A DNA stretch of 64,000 nt from Polyangiaceae bacterium. GTDB taxonomy: Bacteria > Myxococcota_A > Polyangia > Polyangiales > Polyangiaceae. Position numbers and translations under genes: made by a program. Shown piece after piece: positions 48,532 through 58,322 of the stretch; position 1 is the first letter of the stretch, and each line of letters begins with the position of its first letter. The stretch is from NCBI GenBank assembly GCA_016712345.1, contig JADJRH010000011.1:3782001-3846000 (forward strand). The letters run 5' to 3'. The notes below the pieces were generated by a model. That model searched no databases. It saw only the letters and a list, made by a program, of their open reading frames with translations, and had not been told where the DNA came from.

Positions 48532-50070
48532 GTGGCGGAGCGAGCGGAGCAGGAATCGAAGGAGCGAGGGCGCGACGACGAGGCGCGCGCTCGCGACGAC
48601 GAAACAAAACCCAAGGCACGTGACGACGAAGGCAACGGCAAAAGCCGCGAATCCAAGGCCGAGGCACGCGAAGAGCGCAGCCGGGATCGAGGCGAAGAAA
48701 AGCCCCGAGCCGAACGCAACGAAGACCGCGAGCGCGGACGCGAGATGGAGGCCGTGGGCGAACGGTCGCGCCTTTTGCCCCCGCCGCCCGCCACGGGACC
48801 GTGGCGATCGTACAAAGAAATTTTGGCAGGCCTGGCGCAGCGCGTTCTTGAAGCGCAGAGGCCCATTCGCATCCTTCAGGCGCTCCGTTGGGATGCGAGC
48901 GTTGAAGAAAATTTTCTCAAAGCCAAAGGGCGTGAGCTGCCCAAAGTCTCGTACGACCCGGACCTCGGTTTTGATCCCGACACCAAGCTCCGCGAGCTGA
49001 CAGACATCTACACGGACATCCGGCGCGAACTTGGGAAAGAGGACAAACTCGGCAAGATCTTGCGCGAAACCTGCGATGAATATCGCATGGTTGTGGAGAT
49101 GTTGCGGTCGCGGGGCACGGCCGAACTCTACAAGCATTCAAAACGCCTCTACGGCTCTCCCAAAGACAAATTTCCCGACGACAAAACCACCGTTCGTGAA
49201 ATGGGATTTGTTCTCTACGAGCTGCTCACGTCGATCGGCGGCGAGCGACTCGGTCCCGAACAGCCGCGCAACATTCCCGCCCCGGTGGCAGCTCAGGAGA
49301 TCAGCACGCGCCTCGCTAAATATTTCGGCGGTGCCACGGTGCGCGTTGAAGTCGACGACACCCTTCTCGCCGATGCGGCGGCCGGCAGCGACTACGTAAA
49401 AATTCGAAGCGGCGCCGCGTTTTCAAAAAGCGACATCGACATCCTCGAAGCGCACGAGGGATGGGTACACGTTGCAACCAGCCTCAACGGTCAGGCGCAG
49501 CCGGTTGCACGTTGGCTTGCGAAAGGGCCGCCGCGAACAACGGCCGTTCAAGAAGGGCTCGCGGCGCTCATGGAGATCTTGACGTTTCGCTCCACCCCGC
49601 GGCGCGCCAAAAAGCTCAACGATCGCATTTTGGCCGTGGATAAAGCCGAAGATGGAGCGAACTTTCTCGAAGTCTTCGAGTGGCATCGCACCGAAGGCTA
49701 CGACGAAGACGAGTGCTTCCAGGGTACACATCGCGTGTTTCGAGGCGGCGTTCTCGAAGGCGGTGGCCCGTTCACAAAAGACGCGTCGTATTGCAAAGGC
49801 ATCGTGCTCAACTACGCGTTTATGCGCGCGGCGATCCAGCAGGATCGAGCCGAACTGATACCGTTTTTGTTCGTGGGCAAGGTCGCTCACGAAGACATCC
49901 CAATCCTTCACGCGCACGTGGCCGACGGCATTGTTCACCCGCCGCGCTATCTGCCGCCCATGTTCGATGACATGAACGGCCTCGCGATTTGGATTTGCTA
50001 TTCAGCCTTTTTCTCGCGGCTTTCCGGCTCTGCAATCGCCGCGTATTACGCCAAAATGCTCGCCCACTGA
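48532..50070 (+). CDS. DUF1704 / MATCAP-like putative metallopeptidase
   Basis: 512 residues. About 70 N-terminal Arg/Glu/Asp-rich disordered residues, then the family core: LGKILRETCDEYRMVVEMLR, SDIDILEAHEGWVHVATSLNGQ (HExxxH metal site), TTAVQEGLAALMEILTF (the QEGLA motif) and GGPFTKDASYCKGIVLNYAFM. DUF1704 includes bacterial 'flavohaemoglobin expression-modulating QEGLA motif' proteins and eukaryotic tyrosine carboxypeptidases (MATCAP). Bacterial substrate unknown. Start GTG 48532. Confidence 0.85.
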   Translation: MAERAEQESKERGRDDEARARDDETKPKARDDEGNGKSRESKAEAREERSRDRGEEKPRAERNEDRERGREMEAVGERSRLLPPPPATGPWRSYKEILAGLAQRVLEAQRPIRILQALRWDASVEENFLKAKGRELPKVSYDPDLGFDPDTKLRELTDIYTDIRRELGKEDKLGKILRETCDEYRMVVEMLRSRGTAELYKHSKRLYGSPKDKFPDDKTTVREMGFVLYELLTSIGGERLGPEQPRNIPAPVAAQEISTRLAKYFGGATVRVEVDDTLLADAAAGSDYVKIRSGAAFSKSDIDILEAHEGWVHVATSLNGQAQPVARWLAKGPPRTTAVQEGLAALMEILTFRSTPRRAKKLNDRILAVDKAEDGANFLEVFEWHRTEGYDEDECFQGTHRVFRGGVLEGGGPFTKDASYCKGIVLNYAFMRAAIQQDRAELIPFLFVGKVAHEDIPILHAHVADGIVHPPRYLPPMFDDMNGLAIWICYSAFFSRLSGSAIAAYYAKMLAH

Positions 50071-50170
50071 CCCGCCCGCCGAGACTGAAACGCCTCGCGA
50101 ATACCTGGAACGCCTCGCGTCCTGACACGGAGTCTCACGGAGATTTTTTATATTTCGGGCTGCGATCGGC

Positions 50171-50788
50171 TCAGTAATCCTGATCGATCTCTTCTTCTTC
50201 TTCGGAGCTGCCCAGCTCGGGGTTTAGCGCAATGTGCGACTCAAGGTCGTCGGTGCGCTGCGTTTCCGTGAAGTGGTAGAGGCCCGCCTGCTCGGCGATG
50301 TACAAGTCGAACGCTGTGTACCTCGGGAACACGCGAACGTTGGTGTCTTCCGCGTCGAGTCCCAAAATCAAGAGTTCGCCGTCACGCCGCGCCTCGCCCA
50401 GGTAAAGGGCGTTCCACGGTTGGGTGGAGACGTTGGGAATGCGTATGACCTTGCCTTTGATTCGCGAGTCGGTCCACCCGAGTTCAACCATCGCTTCGGC
50501 CAGCTTGCGAACGCTGGTCATGCGAGGCCGTGGAACCCGCGGGTCGGTACCGAACCGGTGTTTGCCCTTAAACTTTTTTCCGAGACTCTCGAACGTAAAG
50601 TCGTAGGCAAGGAACGTCCGCAACGTGGGCGGAAGCTCGACCATGAGTTTTGATTCGAGCGCGTCGAGCGCGGACTGGGAGGCTCCCACCACATGTGCGC
50701 CGGACGCACGTTTTTTGAGGTGAGCGATGACCTTTTGGACCAGCTCCGTACCGCGTTCGATGTTTGCGTTGGCTTTTTGCGCCGCCAT
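50171..50788 (-). CDS. SUKH/SMI1-KNR4-like protein
   Basis: 205 residues. ALDALESKLMVELPPTLRTFLAYDFTFE and DGELLILGLDAEDTNVRVFPRYTAF fit the SMI1/KNR4 (SUKH) pattern (LP..LR.F L...), and the C-terminus is acidic (SSEEEEEIDQD). SUKH proteins are frequent immunity proteins against secreted toxins, but no toxin gene is adjacent. Moderately sure of the family, not of the role. Confidence 0.5.
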   Translation of the reverse strand: MAAQKANANIERGTELVQKVIAHLKKRASGAHVVGASQSALDALESKLMVELPPTLRTFLAYDFTFESLGKKFKGKHRFGTDPRVPRPRMTSVRKLAEAMVELGWTDSRIKGKVIRIPNVSTQPWNALYLGEARRDGELLILGLDAEDTNVRVFPRYTAFDLYIAEQAGLYHFTETQRTDDLESHIALNPELGSSEEEEEIDQDY

Positions 50789-50808
50789 CGTTGACCGTTA
50801 GCCCGCTC

Positions 50809-51822
50809 TCACGTTGCGCTTTGTTTGTCAACGTCTTCGCGTTGGGAGGGTGCGTTTGTTGCGCGCAGCGAAGGGTACATCGCGCGCAAAATTGCGAGGG
50901 CAATAAATCCCACAATCACCGCAAACCAAAGGGTTGCGAAGCGTGCGAGGAGCATTGCGCTCGTAGCCTTGGCGGCCGGCACCGAGCCCAGCCGCGCCAT
51001 TTGCTCTTCGAGCAGCTTGTCGGTCACCCCGAGACCACCGGGCACCGGAATGAGGGCGCCCGCGAGCGTGGCGGTCGCATAAAAAAATCCTGTGAGCGGC
51101 AGCGACGTGTGTTCGCCAAACCCACCGAGGATGATCCAAAGGCCCACACCTTCGAGACCCCAACCCACAACGCTCAGCAACGTGGGCCAAACGAGGTGAC
51201 GCGGCGCCGTGATGGTGCGCAACCGGTCAAACACCTCGGCCATTTTGGCAGCCACGCGCGCCCCAAATCGACCGAGTGGGCCCGGCAGCTTGGGCAACGT
51301 CGCGACCACCCAATTGCCCACCGCGGGTGAGCCAACGAGCACCAGAATCGCGAGCACAAAGATCAGTCCGGCGCTCATCCAAACAACGCCGCCCGGAAAC
51401 CGCGACGAGCCCACAGCGATGAGAACAATCACACCGATGAGGTCGGTCACACGTTCGGCGACAACGATCGACGCGGTGCGCTCCACAGGGATGCCGCGCA
51501 CTTCTTGGAGGATGAGACTCTTAAAAACTTCACCCACTTTGCCGGGCGTCACCGTGAGAACAAAGCCCGACAGGAACGTCAGAAAACTTGTGAGCTTGGG
51601 TACACCTCGAATTTCAAGGATCGCGAGGTAGTACTCCCACTTGAGAAATCGAAGGATGTAGTTGATGAACGACAGACCGCACGCGATCGCAAACGACGAC
51701 CAGGCGAACGTGGCAAGCTCCGCGCTTATTTTTTCGGTGCCGCGGTAGAAAACCAACACGCCGTAAACGACGACGCCGAAGAGCATGGCGCCGACCAGGC
51801 GCCGGCCGAGATTATTTTGCAT
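50809..51822 (-). CDS. LPG synthase TM-domain (UPF0104) membrane protein
   Basis: 337 residues with 8 or 9 TMs. Signature segments INYILRFLKWEYYLAILEIRG, VTPGKVGEVFKSLIL, VAERVTDLIGVIVLIAVG and LIPVPGGLGVTDKLLEEQMARLG are the conserved parts of the MprF flippase-like/YbhN domain. In other families it translocates lipids. Start ATG 51822. Confidence 0.9.
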   Translation of the reverse strand: MQNNLGRRLVGAMLFGVVVYGVLVFYRGTEKISAELATFAWSSFAIACGLSFINYILRFLKWEYYLAILEIRGVPKLTSFLTFLSGFVLTVTPGKVGEVFKSLILQEVRGIPVERTASIVVAERVTDLIGVIVLIAVGSSRFPGGVVWMSAGLIFVLAILVLVGSPAVGNWVVATLPKLPGPLGRFGARVAAKMAEVFDRLRTITAPRHLVWPTLLSVVGWGLEGVGLWIILGGFGEHTSLPLTGFFYATATLAGALIPVPGGLGVTDKLLEEQMARLGSVPAAKATSAMLLARFATLWFAVIVGFIALAILRAMYPSLRATNAPSQREDVDKQSAT

Positions 51823-52006
51823 GGCGCTAGCCCGCACTGTTCATGAGGCGATTGCGTTGAAAGCCCGAAACCGAAGCGAGAAGGCCGCACCGCCGCGCGC
51901 AGGGCCGATGCGGACTGTCCGTCCGTGGAGCGCCCGAGCACGGAGGTACGGCCTTCGGAGCGAGAGGATCGGGATTTTCACGCGGAGTCCTCATGAATGG
52001 TGCGGG

Positions 52007-52195
52007 CTACTGTTTTGGCGGCGCGCTCGGACCTTTGGCGGCGCGGGAGGCGGTGGCGTAACGCACGGTCAAAAAGGTGACGGCGGCGAGAACAACCACA
52101 ACGGCGATAAGCAGAATCACCCACCAAGGCGCGGGGTATTTGCCGCGCGACAGCCCCTCGGGCGGGCGTTCGTAGATCACTTGTTGGAGCGTCAT
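52007..52195 (-). CDS. small single-TM protein
   Basis: 62 residues from ATG 52195: a cytosolic MTLQQVIYERPPEGLSRGK, one TM PWWVILLIAVVVVLAAVTFLTVRYA, and a short basic tail. No family recognised. The GTGTACAC palindrome (52196-52203) lies immediately upstream of the ATG. Confidence 0.55.
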   Translation of the reverse strand: MTLQQVIYERPPEGLSRGKYPAPWWVILLIAVVVVLAAVTFLTVRYATASRAAKGPSAPPKQ

Positions 52196-52468
52196 GTGTA
52201 CACAAGCATCGAGCGAAGTGGCCGTTCGTTTACCGAACGTGAACCGACCGCTCGTATCATGAACGGCCAACGGCCGGCGGGTCTTCCGAGGCGCTTTTGC
52301 AACCCCGGACGCCGATGGCAGACCGAACCGTTAAGGCGTGCACGCCCCACTCCAGGCGCCGACGATGCTTTTTTGTTGATCCGCGGCGCCTAACGCGGCC
52401 ATTGACGCAAGGGGTGCGTGCGCTGCGGTCTTGGGCGCACAGCTTGCTTACTGCCGAGGCTTCCTAAA

Positions 52469-54454
52469 ATGGCGCGCGCGATCCTTTCCAATTCCTTTTC
52501 GACCCTGCTGCTCACGGCGGCCCTTTTTTCCGGGGCCGCATGCAGTCGGAGCACGTTGCTCGGTGTGGACACGTCGTTCGACACGGGTGGCAGCGCAGGC
52601 ACGGCCGGCACAGCCGGCACAGCCGGGAGCGGGGCATCGGGGGGCACCGGTGCCGGCGGAACGGGCCCAACCGGCCCCGGGGGCACAGGTGGCACGGGAG
52701 CGAGCACCACAAGCACTGGAACCGGCACAAGCACCGTCATCTGCGAAACCGATCAAGATTGCGAAGACGGCGACATCTGCACCACCGACACCTGTGAAAA
52801 CGAACTTTGCGTGAGCGTGCCGCGCGACGACGATCAAGACGGCTTTGGGCCGCTCGCGTGCGGCGGGCTCGACTGCAACGACTTCAATCCGCAGGTAAAC
52901 CCCGGCAAGGCTGAAGTGTGCACCGATGCAGCCGACAACAACTGCAACGGCGTTGCCGACTGTTTCGATCCCGCGTGTGAAAACGCCCCCACCTGCGGGT
53001 GTACACCTTCACCCGGGGGTGAAAACTGCTCCAACAACAAAGACGACGACTGCGACGAGATCGTCGACTGTTTCGATTCCGAGTGCGCGGGCACGCCTGA
53101 ATGTGGGTGCGCTGCGAGCGAAGCCGGCAAATGCGAAAACGGCTTCGACGACAACTGCAACGGGAAGATCGACTGCGACGATTCGCAGTGCTTCAGCGAT
53201 CCAAAGTGCCAATGTCAGGTGGTCGGCGAACTGTGTGGAGACGGCCAAGACAACGACTGCGATCTGCTTGTCGACTGCGCCGATCCAAACTGCCAGGGCG
53301 TGTTCCCGTGCGCATGTGTACCCCCGGGCGTGCCCGAGCAATGCGGTGACGGCCAGGACAACGACTGCGACAACCTGGTCGACTGCGCCGACGCAGAATG
53401 TCTTGTGTCACCGCTTTGCCAAAACTGCTCCATGGAGATCTGCGACGACGGGATCGACAACAGCTGCGACGGCAAGATCGACTGCGCCGACGCGGGCTGC
53501 ATCTTTGCGCCCAACTGCCCAACCGGCCCGGAAATCTGCAACAACGGCCTGGACGACGACAAAGACGGCAAGATCGACTGCCAAGATCCAAGCTGCGCCA
53601 ACAACCCCTTCTGCGTCACGCAACAGGCCAACTGCCTGTCTCCCAAACTCATCCCCGGAAGCGGAACGTACACAGGCGACACCACAGGCAACGTGAGTGA
53701 AACCAAAGGCGTGTGCGGCGGCGACGCCGGTGAAGCGGTGTTCTATTTCACGCTGATAGATCCGTCGTACGTCCTCCTCGACTCCATCGGCACCACGTTT
53801 GACTCCACGCTTTATGTACGCACCGGCGCGTGCAACTCAGGCAAAGAAATCGGATGTGACGACGACAGCGCGGGCGTCCAATGGTCCGCCAAGCTTGAGT
53901 TCACCATCCTGTACCCCGGCACGTATTACGTGTTTCTCGACGGGTTCACCGTCGATCCGCAGGGCGGCGCAAACGAAGGTCCGTTCACGCTCAACGTTGT
54001 CATCACGCCCAACCCAACTGAAATCTGCAACGACGGCAAAGACAACGACGGCGACATCTACTCCGACTGCGCAGACTCCGACTGCTGGACCACCGCGCCG
54101 TGTGACACCTGCTTCAACGGCTCGCACGGCGTTCCCGAGTTCGGCGTCGCCGCGTGCACCGACGGAGTCGACAACGACTGCGACGGCACGAATGACTGCC
54201 AAGACGAAGATTGCAGCGCGAGCGACTACTACATCACCGAGTGTTGCGACGGCGCCGACGAAAACGGCAACGGAATCGTCGACGACTTCAATTGCAAGTG
54301 CGCCTCCGACGCCGACTGTCAGTTTGGGCAGATCTGTTACACGCACACCGCCCATGCATGCGGTCCCCCGTGCGACGCATTTTTCGGGCAGATCTGCCCG
54401 TTCGTCGCGGCGGGTTCGGCGTGCAGCATGGTCACGCAGCAATGTGAGTTTTGA
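52469..54454 (+). CDS. MopE-like Cys/Asp-repeat lipoprotein
   Basis: 661 residues from ATG 52469 (GAGG upstream). Signal LLLTAALFSGAAC, a Gly/Thr linker, then about 12 repeats of the metal-binding type CNDGxDNDCDGxxDCxDxxC (for example CGDGQDNDCDLLVDCADPNC), interrupted by a beta-sandwich domain at about residues 395-520 (FDSTLYVRTGACNSGKEIGC, YPGTYYVFLDGFTVDPQ), and a final Cys-rich module. MopE-type proteins bind Ca or Cu at the surface. Confidence 0.88.
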   Translation: MARAILSNSFSTLLLTAALFSGAACSRSTLLGVDTSFDTGGSAGTAGTAGTAGSGASGGTGAGGTGPTGPGGTGGTGASTTSTGTGTSTVICETDQDCEDGDICTTDTCENELCVSVPRDDDQDGFGPLACGGLDCNDFNPQVNPGKAEVCTDAADNNCNGVADCFDPACENAPTCGCTPSPGGENCSNNKDDDCDEIVDCFDSECAGTPECGCAASEAGKCENGFDDNCNGKIDCDDSQCFSDPKCQCQVVGELCGDGQDNDCDLLVDCADPNCQGVFPCACVPPGVPEQCGDGQDNDCDNLVDCADAECLVSPLCQNCSMEICDDGIDNSCDGKIDCADAGCIFAPNCPTGPEICNNGLDDDKDGKIDCQDPSCANNPFCVTQQANCLSPKLIPGSGTYTGDTTGNVSETKGVCGGDAGEAVFYFTLIDPSYVLLDSIGTTFDSTLYVRTGACNSGKEIGCDDDSAGVQWSAKLEFTILYPGTYYVFLDGFTVDPQGGANEGPFTLNVVITPNPTEICNDGKDNDGDIYSDCADSDCWTTAPCDTCFNGSHGVPEFGVAACTDGVDNDCDGTNDCQDEDCSASDYYITECCDGADENGNGIVDDFNCKCASDADCQFGQICYTHTAHACGPPCDAFFGQICPFVAAGSACSMVTQQCEF

Positions 54455-55416
54455 GTACACAAACGTTTATCGTCCTCGCGGCTGACCCGCGCGATCGGCT
54501 CGACAAACTCGTAGTGGAGCTGATGGCGCGAGCCTCACCGTGCTCACGTGCAACGGCGCAGCGATGGATCGAAAACGGGCGAGTCACGGTGAACGGCCGC
54601 CCCGCGCGCGCTTCGATCTCGGTTCCCGTCGGCGCCGAAGTGGCCATCACGCCCGAAGCGCCGCCCCCCACAACCGCGCTCCCGGACGCCTCCATCGCCC
54701 TCCGCGTCGTTTACGAAGACATTCACCTGCTCGTTGTCGACAAGCCCGCCGGCCTCGTTGTGCACCCCGCCAAAGGCCACGCCGAGGGTACACTTGTGAA
54801 TGCCCTTCTCGCCCACGGCGGCTTTGAACGCGCTTCGGCCGATCCCCGCGATCCAATCGGCCATTTGCGCCCCGGCATTGTTCACAGGCTCGACAAAGGC
54901 ACGAGCGGGCTCTTGGTTGTGGCGCGCGACGAGCGCACGCGGGAGGCTCTCAAAGCGCTCTTTTCGAAACACGACATCGAACGTGTGTACACAGCGATTG
55001 TCATCGGCGAGGCGCGCGACGCCGTCATCGACACACTTCACGGCAGACACCCCAAAGATCGACTGCGATTCACCACCCGCGTCGCCGAGGGCAAACGCGC
55101 GATCACCCGCGTTCGGACCGTGGAACGGCTCCACAATGCAACGCTCGTGGAGTGTACACTTTCAACCGGGCGTACACATCAGATTCGTGTACACATGGCC
55201 GAATACTCAAACACCCCCGTCCTCGGCGATCCGCTCTACGGCGCAGCCCCAAAAGATCCGCTGTTGAAAGCGCTCGCGGCACAGCTGGGCCATCAAGCCC
55301 TTCACGCAAAAGTGCTGGGATTTGTGCACCCGATCACGGGCGAAAAAATGCGCTGGGAGAGCGAGTTGCCGGCCGACTTTGCAGCGGCGCTCAATGCGCT
55401 TCGAGCGGGCGGGTAG
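54451..55416 (+). CDS. RluD-family 23S rRNA pseudouridine synthase
   Basis: 321 residues from TTG 54451, overlapping the preceding stop. S4 RNA-binding domain (RLDKLVVELMARASPCSRA...), then catalytic HRLDKGTSGLLVVAR (Asp) and GRTHQIRVHMAEYSNTPVLGDPLYG. RluD modifies helix 69 uridines; RluA/C relatives cannot be excluded, so no symbol is given. Confidence 0.93.
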   Translation: MSTQTFIVLAADPRDRLDKLVVELMARASPCSRATAQRWIENGRVTVNGRPARASISVPVGAEVAITPEAPPPTTALPDASIALRVVYEDIHLLVVDKPAGLVVHPAKGHAEGTLVNALLAHGGFERASADPRDPIGHLRPGIVHRLDKGTSGLLVVARDERTREALKALFSKHDIERVYTAIVIGEARDAVIDTLHGRHPKDRLRFTTRVAEGKRAITRVRTVERLHNATLVECTLSTGRTHQIRVHMAEYSNTPVLGDPLYGAAPKDPLLKALAAQLGHQALHAKVLGFVHPITGEKMRWESELPADFAAALNALRAGG

Positions 55417-55680
55417 CTACCAAATCTTCGATTTAATGTGCCCTTTGGACTTGATCAGAATGTCCACCAAGGCGCGGTCATAAAAATTCTTTTGGTACAG
55501 CTCGGGCGAAACGCGGCTCTTGTAGAGCGCCCGCCCTTCTTCAATTTCTTCGGCCAGCGCGGTGAAAAGTTCGTCGTTTTGAATGCCCTGGACGATTTTC
55601 TCTTCGTTGTAGAGCGAGAGATCGCTGGCAATGGCGCGAGCAAGGCGGCGCGCGGCCTCTTCGGTTTCGATGAGGGGCAT
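55417..55680 (-). CDS. small conserved helical protein
   Basis: 87 residues, MPLIETEEAARRLARAIASDLSLYNEEKIV... ending KGHIKSKIW. Helical, acidic/basic, no known motif; resembles an uncharacterised protein family seen in delta-proteobacterial lineages (recollection). Start ATG 55680. Its stop touches the end of the RluD gene (convergent). Confidence 0.6.
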   Translation of the reverse strand: MPLIETEEAARRLARAIASDLSLYNEEKIVQGIQNDELFTALAEEIEEGRALYKSRVSPELYQKNFYDRALVDILIKSKGHIKSKIW

Positions 55681-55934
55681 GACGGCGGGAGGATCGCAGG
55701 GACAACGGGCCGTGTCAAAAAACTCGACGGACAGATGCGTACACAGCGCGGGTCCGGTCGCTCTGCCTCCCAGAAAACGCCTGGATCCACCCTCCCCGCT
55801 GCCTTTCTCGCCGCCAATTCCCGCGAACGCCCCACTGTCTTCTTGCCACCGGTGCAATTCCTGTTGAGGTGCCGGGCCTCACAAACCTCGTGGCAGCCAC
55901 TGTCTTTTAGCCACCGGCCGGTGCCCGCCAAACC

Positions 55935-57461
55935 TCACAGACCGAGGTCGCGTTTGGTGTTGGGGCTTTGTCCCCGCGAGCGTGTTTGCTCACCATCAGG
56001 GCCCTCCGCTTTGGGCGTTGCTCTCGGGCGCTGCGAAAATGCGAGCGCTGCGACGGTTGTCACAAACGGAAACGCCACCAGCGAATATCGCCCGGCACCG
56101 AAAAACACCGCGTGCGTGATCACGAGCGATGCCAAAACCGCCCCGGAAACAAGCAAAAGTGTTGTCCGGCCCGGCGGCAACGAGGCAGACCTATCGGGTG
56201 ACGGGGCGGCAGAGTGCGCGAGCCAAGAGGCGCCGAGCCAGAACAGCGGACCCCCCACAAAAAAAGAAACCCACGCGTGAAGAGAAAACGCGGCGACAAA
56301 ACCCAACAGCGCCAACAAAATCACAGCGAGATCGCGCGGCGAAATAGAGCGCGGACGACGGCGAAGATCTCGAATTGTGCGCCGAACAAACGGAAAAGCG
56401 ACAACGCCGATGGCAGCGGCGAGGGCGGCGCGTTCAAAAACGATTTCAACGCCGCCCCATGCGGTTTTGTCTTTGTCTGAAAAAGCCTGCGGATTGGATG
56501 CGTTGAGGTACCAGGGGCCGGCGCCCGCATAGTTGAATGTGACGGCCCATTTTTGGGGTGCGAGGGCAAGCCACCGGAGAGGATGTTCGGCAATTTCGCG
56601 GCGAGCCGCGGCGCCGAAACACACGTCTTTTTCAGCCTCGTCGAAGACTTCACGGCACTCGGGCGGCACTTTCACCGGAGCCCACGATCCGCCGGCCGAA
56701 GCGTCGGTGCCGATGAGAAGGTTCCATCCGCCGTTGTGGCTGACGAGAGCGCAGCGTTTCATGTGTACACAATTTCGAATTGTCCACGGTGTACACACGG
56801 CGAGGGCCGCGGCAAGCGCGAGGAGAGCGGCAACCGAGCGACGAACGCGCGGCGATGAAGCCCCGCGCGAAACGGCGAGCAAACCCAAAATGGGCGCAAG
56901 AAGCAGCGATTGCGGTCGAACGAGGGTGGCAAGGCCCATCACAACGCCGGCAAGTGCGGGCCACTTGTACGACGGGTTTGGGCGAGCGGATCCCTCGATC
57001 GCAAGCGCGGCGGCGATGAGAACAAGCGCGGCGGTGACACCTTCTGTCATGAGCGCCGGGGTGTACAAAACCAAACCGGGGTGGAGAGCGGTGAGCAGGC
57101 CGGCGGCGAGCGCTGCGCGCTCGCCGCCGGCCTGCTCACCCGCACGGAACGCCGCGAACGCGGCGCTCGTCCCGAGCGCCGCGTTCGCCCACATCGCCGA
57201 AGACGGATGTGTACCCAACAATGTGTACGCAAGCCCGACGAGCGCCGGGTAGCCGATTGGGTAGTGGCCCGCGTTTGTAACGGCGCCGTCGGGCCAGAGC
57301 CATGTGTACCCAAGGCCCTGGGCGATGCGGGCGCCGATGACGTTGTAAAACGTGCCGTCGGCGGTAGGGCCGATGCGCGACGAAGCCCACAGAACAATGG
57401 CCGCGCGAACTGCAAACGCCGCCGCGATCACGACGAGGGCGAGGCGCGTGCGCCGCGTCAT
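55935..57461 (-). CDS. GT39/ArnT-like membrane glycosyltransferase
   Basis: 508 residues with about 11 TMs. A first loop containing SSRIGPTADGTFYNVIGARIAQG (the conserved acidic D-x residue), GYPALVGLAYTLLG, and TPALMTEGVTAALVLIA are typical of dolichyl/undecaprenyl-P-sugar dependent GT-C enzymes. A periplasmic loop around residue 250 holds Cys residues (VPPECREVFDEAEKDVCFG). Five bp after Maf, so co-transcribed. Confidence 0.85.
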   Translation of the reverse strand: MTRRTRLALVVIAAAFAVRAAIVLWASSRIGPTADGTFYNVIGARIAQGLGYTWLWPDGAVTNAGHYPIGYPALVGLAYTLLGTHPSSAMWANAALGTSAAFAAFRAGEQAGGERAALAAGLLTALHPGLVLYTPALMTEGVTAALVLIAAALAIEGSARPNPSYKWPALAGVVMGLATLVRPQSLLLAPILGLLAVSRGASSPRVRRSVAALLALAAALAVCTPWTIRNCVHMKRCALVSHNGGWNLLIGTDASAGGSWAPVKVPPECREVFDEAEKDVCFGAAARREIAEHPLRWLALAPQKWAVTFNYAGAGPWYLNASNPQAFSDKDKTAWGGVEIVFERAALAAAIGVVAFPFVRRTIRDLRRRPRSISPRDLAVILLALLGFVAAFSLHAWVSFFVGGPLFWLGASWLAHSAAPSPDRSASLPPGRTTLLLVSGAVLASLVITHAVFFGAGRYSLVAFPFVTTVAALAFSQRPRATPKAEGPDGEQTRSRGQSPNTKRDLGL

Positions 57462-57466
57462 GGGCT

Positions 57467-58078
57467 TCAGGGCCTCGAAACAATGGGGAATGTGGTGAGT
57501 ACACCTGCGCGACGAAGCGCGATGACCACTTCACACGCGGGAAGGCCGACGACGTTTGAATAGCTGCCTTCGATCCGTTCCACAGCGAATGCGCCGATAC
57601 CCTGAATGGCGTACGCGCCGGCTTTGTCGAGCCCTTCCGAGGTGGCTGCGTACGCAACAATCTCGGCTTCTTCGAGGTTGCGAAACCAAACACGGGTGCG
57701 GACCGTTTGCGCAATTTCGTACGTTTCCGATGCAACCGCGAAACGCGTCCATACTTCGTGCGCTCGGCCCGACAGCATTCGAAGCATGCGGCTCGCGTCG
57801 GCTTGATCGTCGGGTTTGCCGATCACTTCGCCGTCGACGATCACCGAGGTATCGGCAACGAGCACACCCCGAGCCGAAGCGGATTCAGCGAGCGAGCGCA
57901 CCGCGTGAAGTTTATCGGCGACAACCCGCACCAAATATTGCTCGGCGCTTTCGTCGGCGCGTTTGGTTTCGTCGACGGAGGCTTTCACAACGCGGACTGC
58001 GATTCCGAGCGCGGCGAGAATTTCTCGTCTGCGCGGTGAACCGGAGCCCAAAATCAGCGGCGGCGCTCCATCGGACAT
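57467..58078 (-). CDS. maf: Maf nucleotide pyrophosphatase
   Basis: 203 residues. LILGSGSPRRREILAALG, VADTSVIVDGEVIGKPDDQADA (catalytic Asp) and YAIQGIGAFAVERIEGSYSNVVGLP are the family signatures; hydrolyses dTTP/UTP-type or modified nucleotides to limit misincorporation. Start ATG 58078; a longer reading is excluded. Confidence 0.95.
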   Translation of the reverse strand: MSDGAPPLILGSGSPRRREILAALGIAVRVVKASVDETKRADESAEQYLVRVVADKLHAVRSLAESASARGVLVADTSVIVDGEVIGKPDDQADASRMLRMLSGRAHEVWTRFAVASETYEIAQTVRTRVWFRNLEEAEIVAYAATSEGLDKAGAYAIQGIGAFAVERIEGSYSNVVGLPACEVVIALRRAGVLTTFPIVSRP

Positions 58079-58322
58079 GATGCGACGCGGGAGGCTCGCA
58101 GAGGCCGGAAAGCGGCGCAACCCCGCCGGTTCGGGGTTTGGCTACCTCGCTGCGACGGCGGATGTGTCGACTCCCGACACGTCGTATCCAACTCGGACTC
58201 ACGAAGATCGCGGAGATCCACGGACAGTTGCCCGGGAGTTTCGGCGCGGCGCGAGGGCCTGTTTGGCCGCGACGACTTTGCGCTATTGCATCCGCGGAGC
58301 CTGGTAGTAGAGGTTCGGTCCG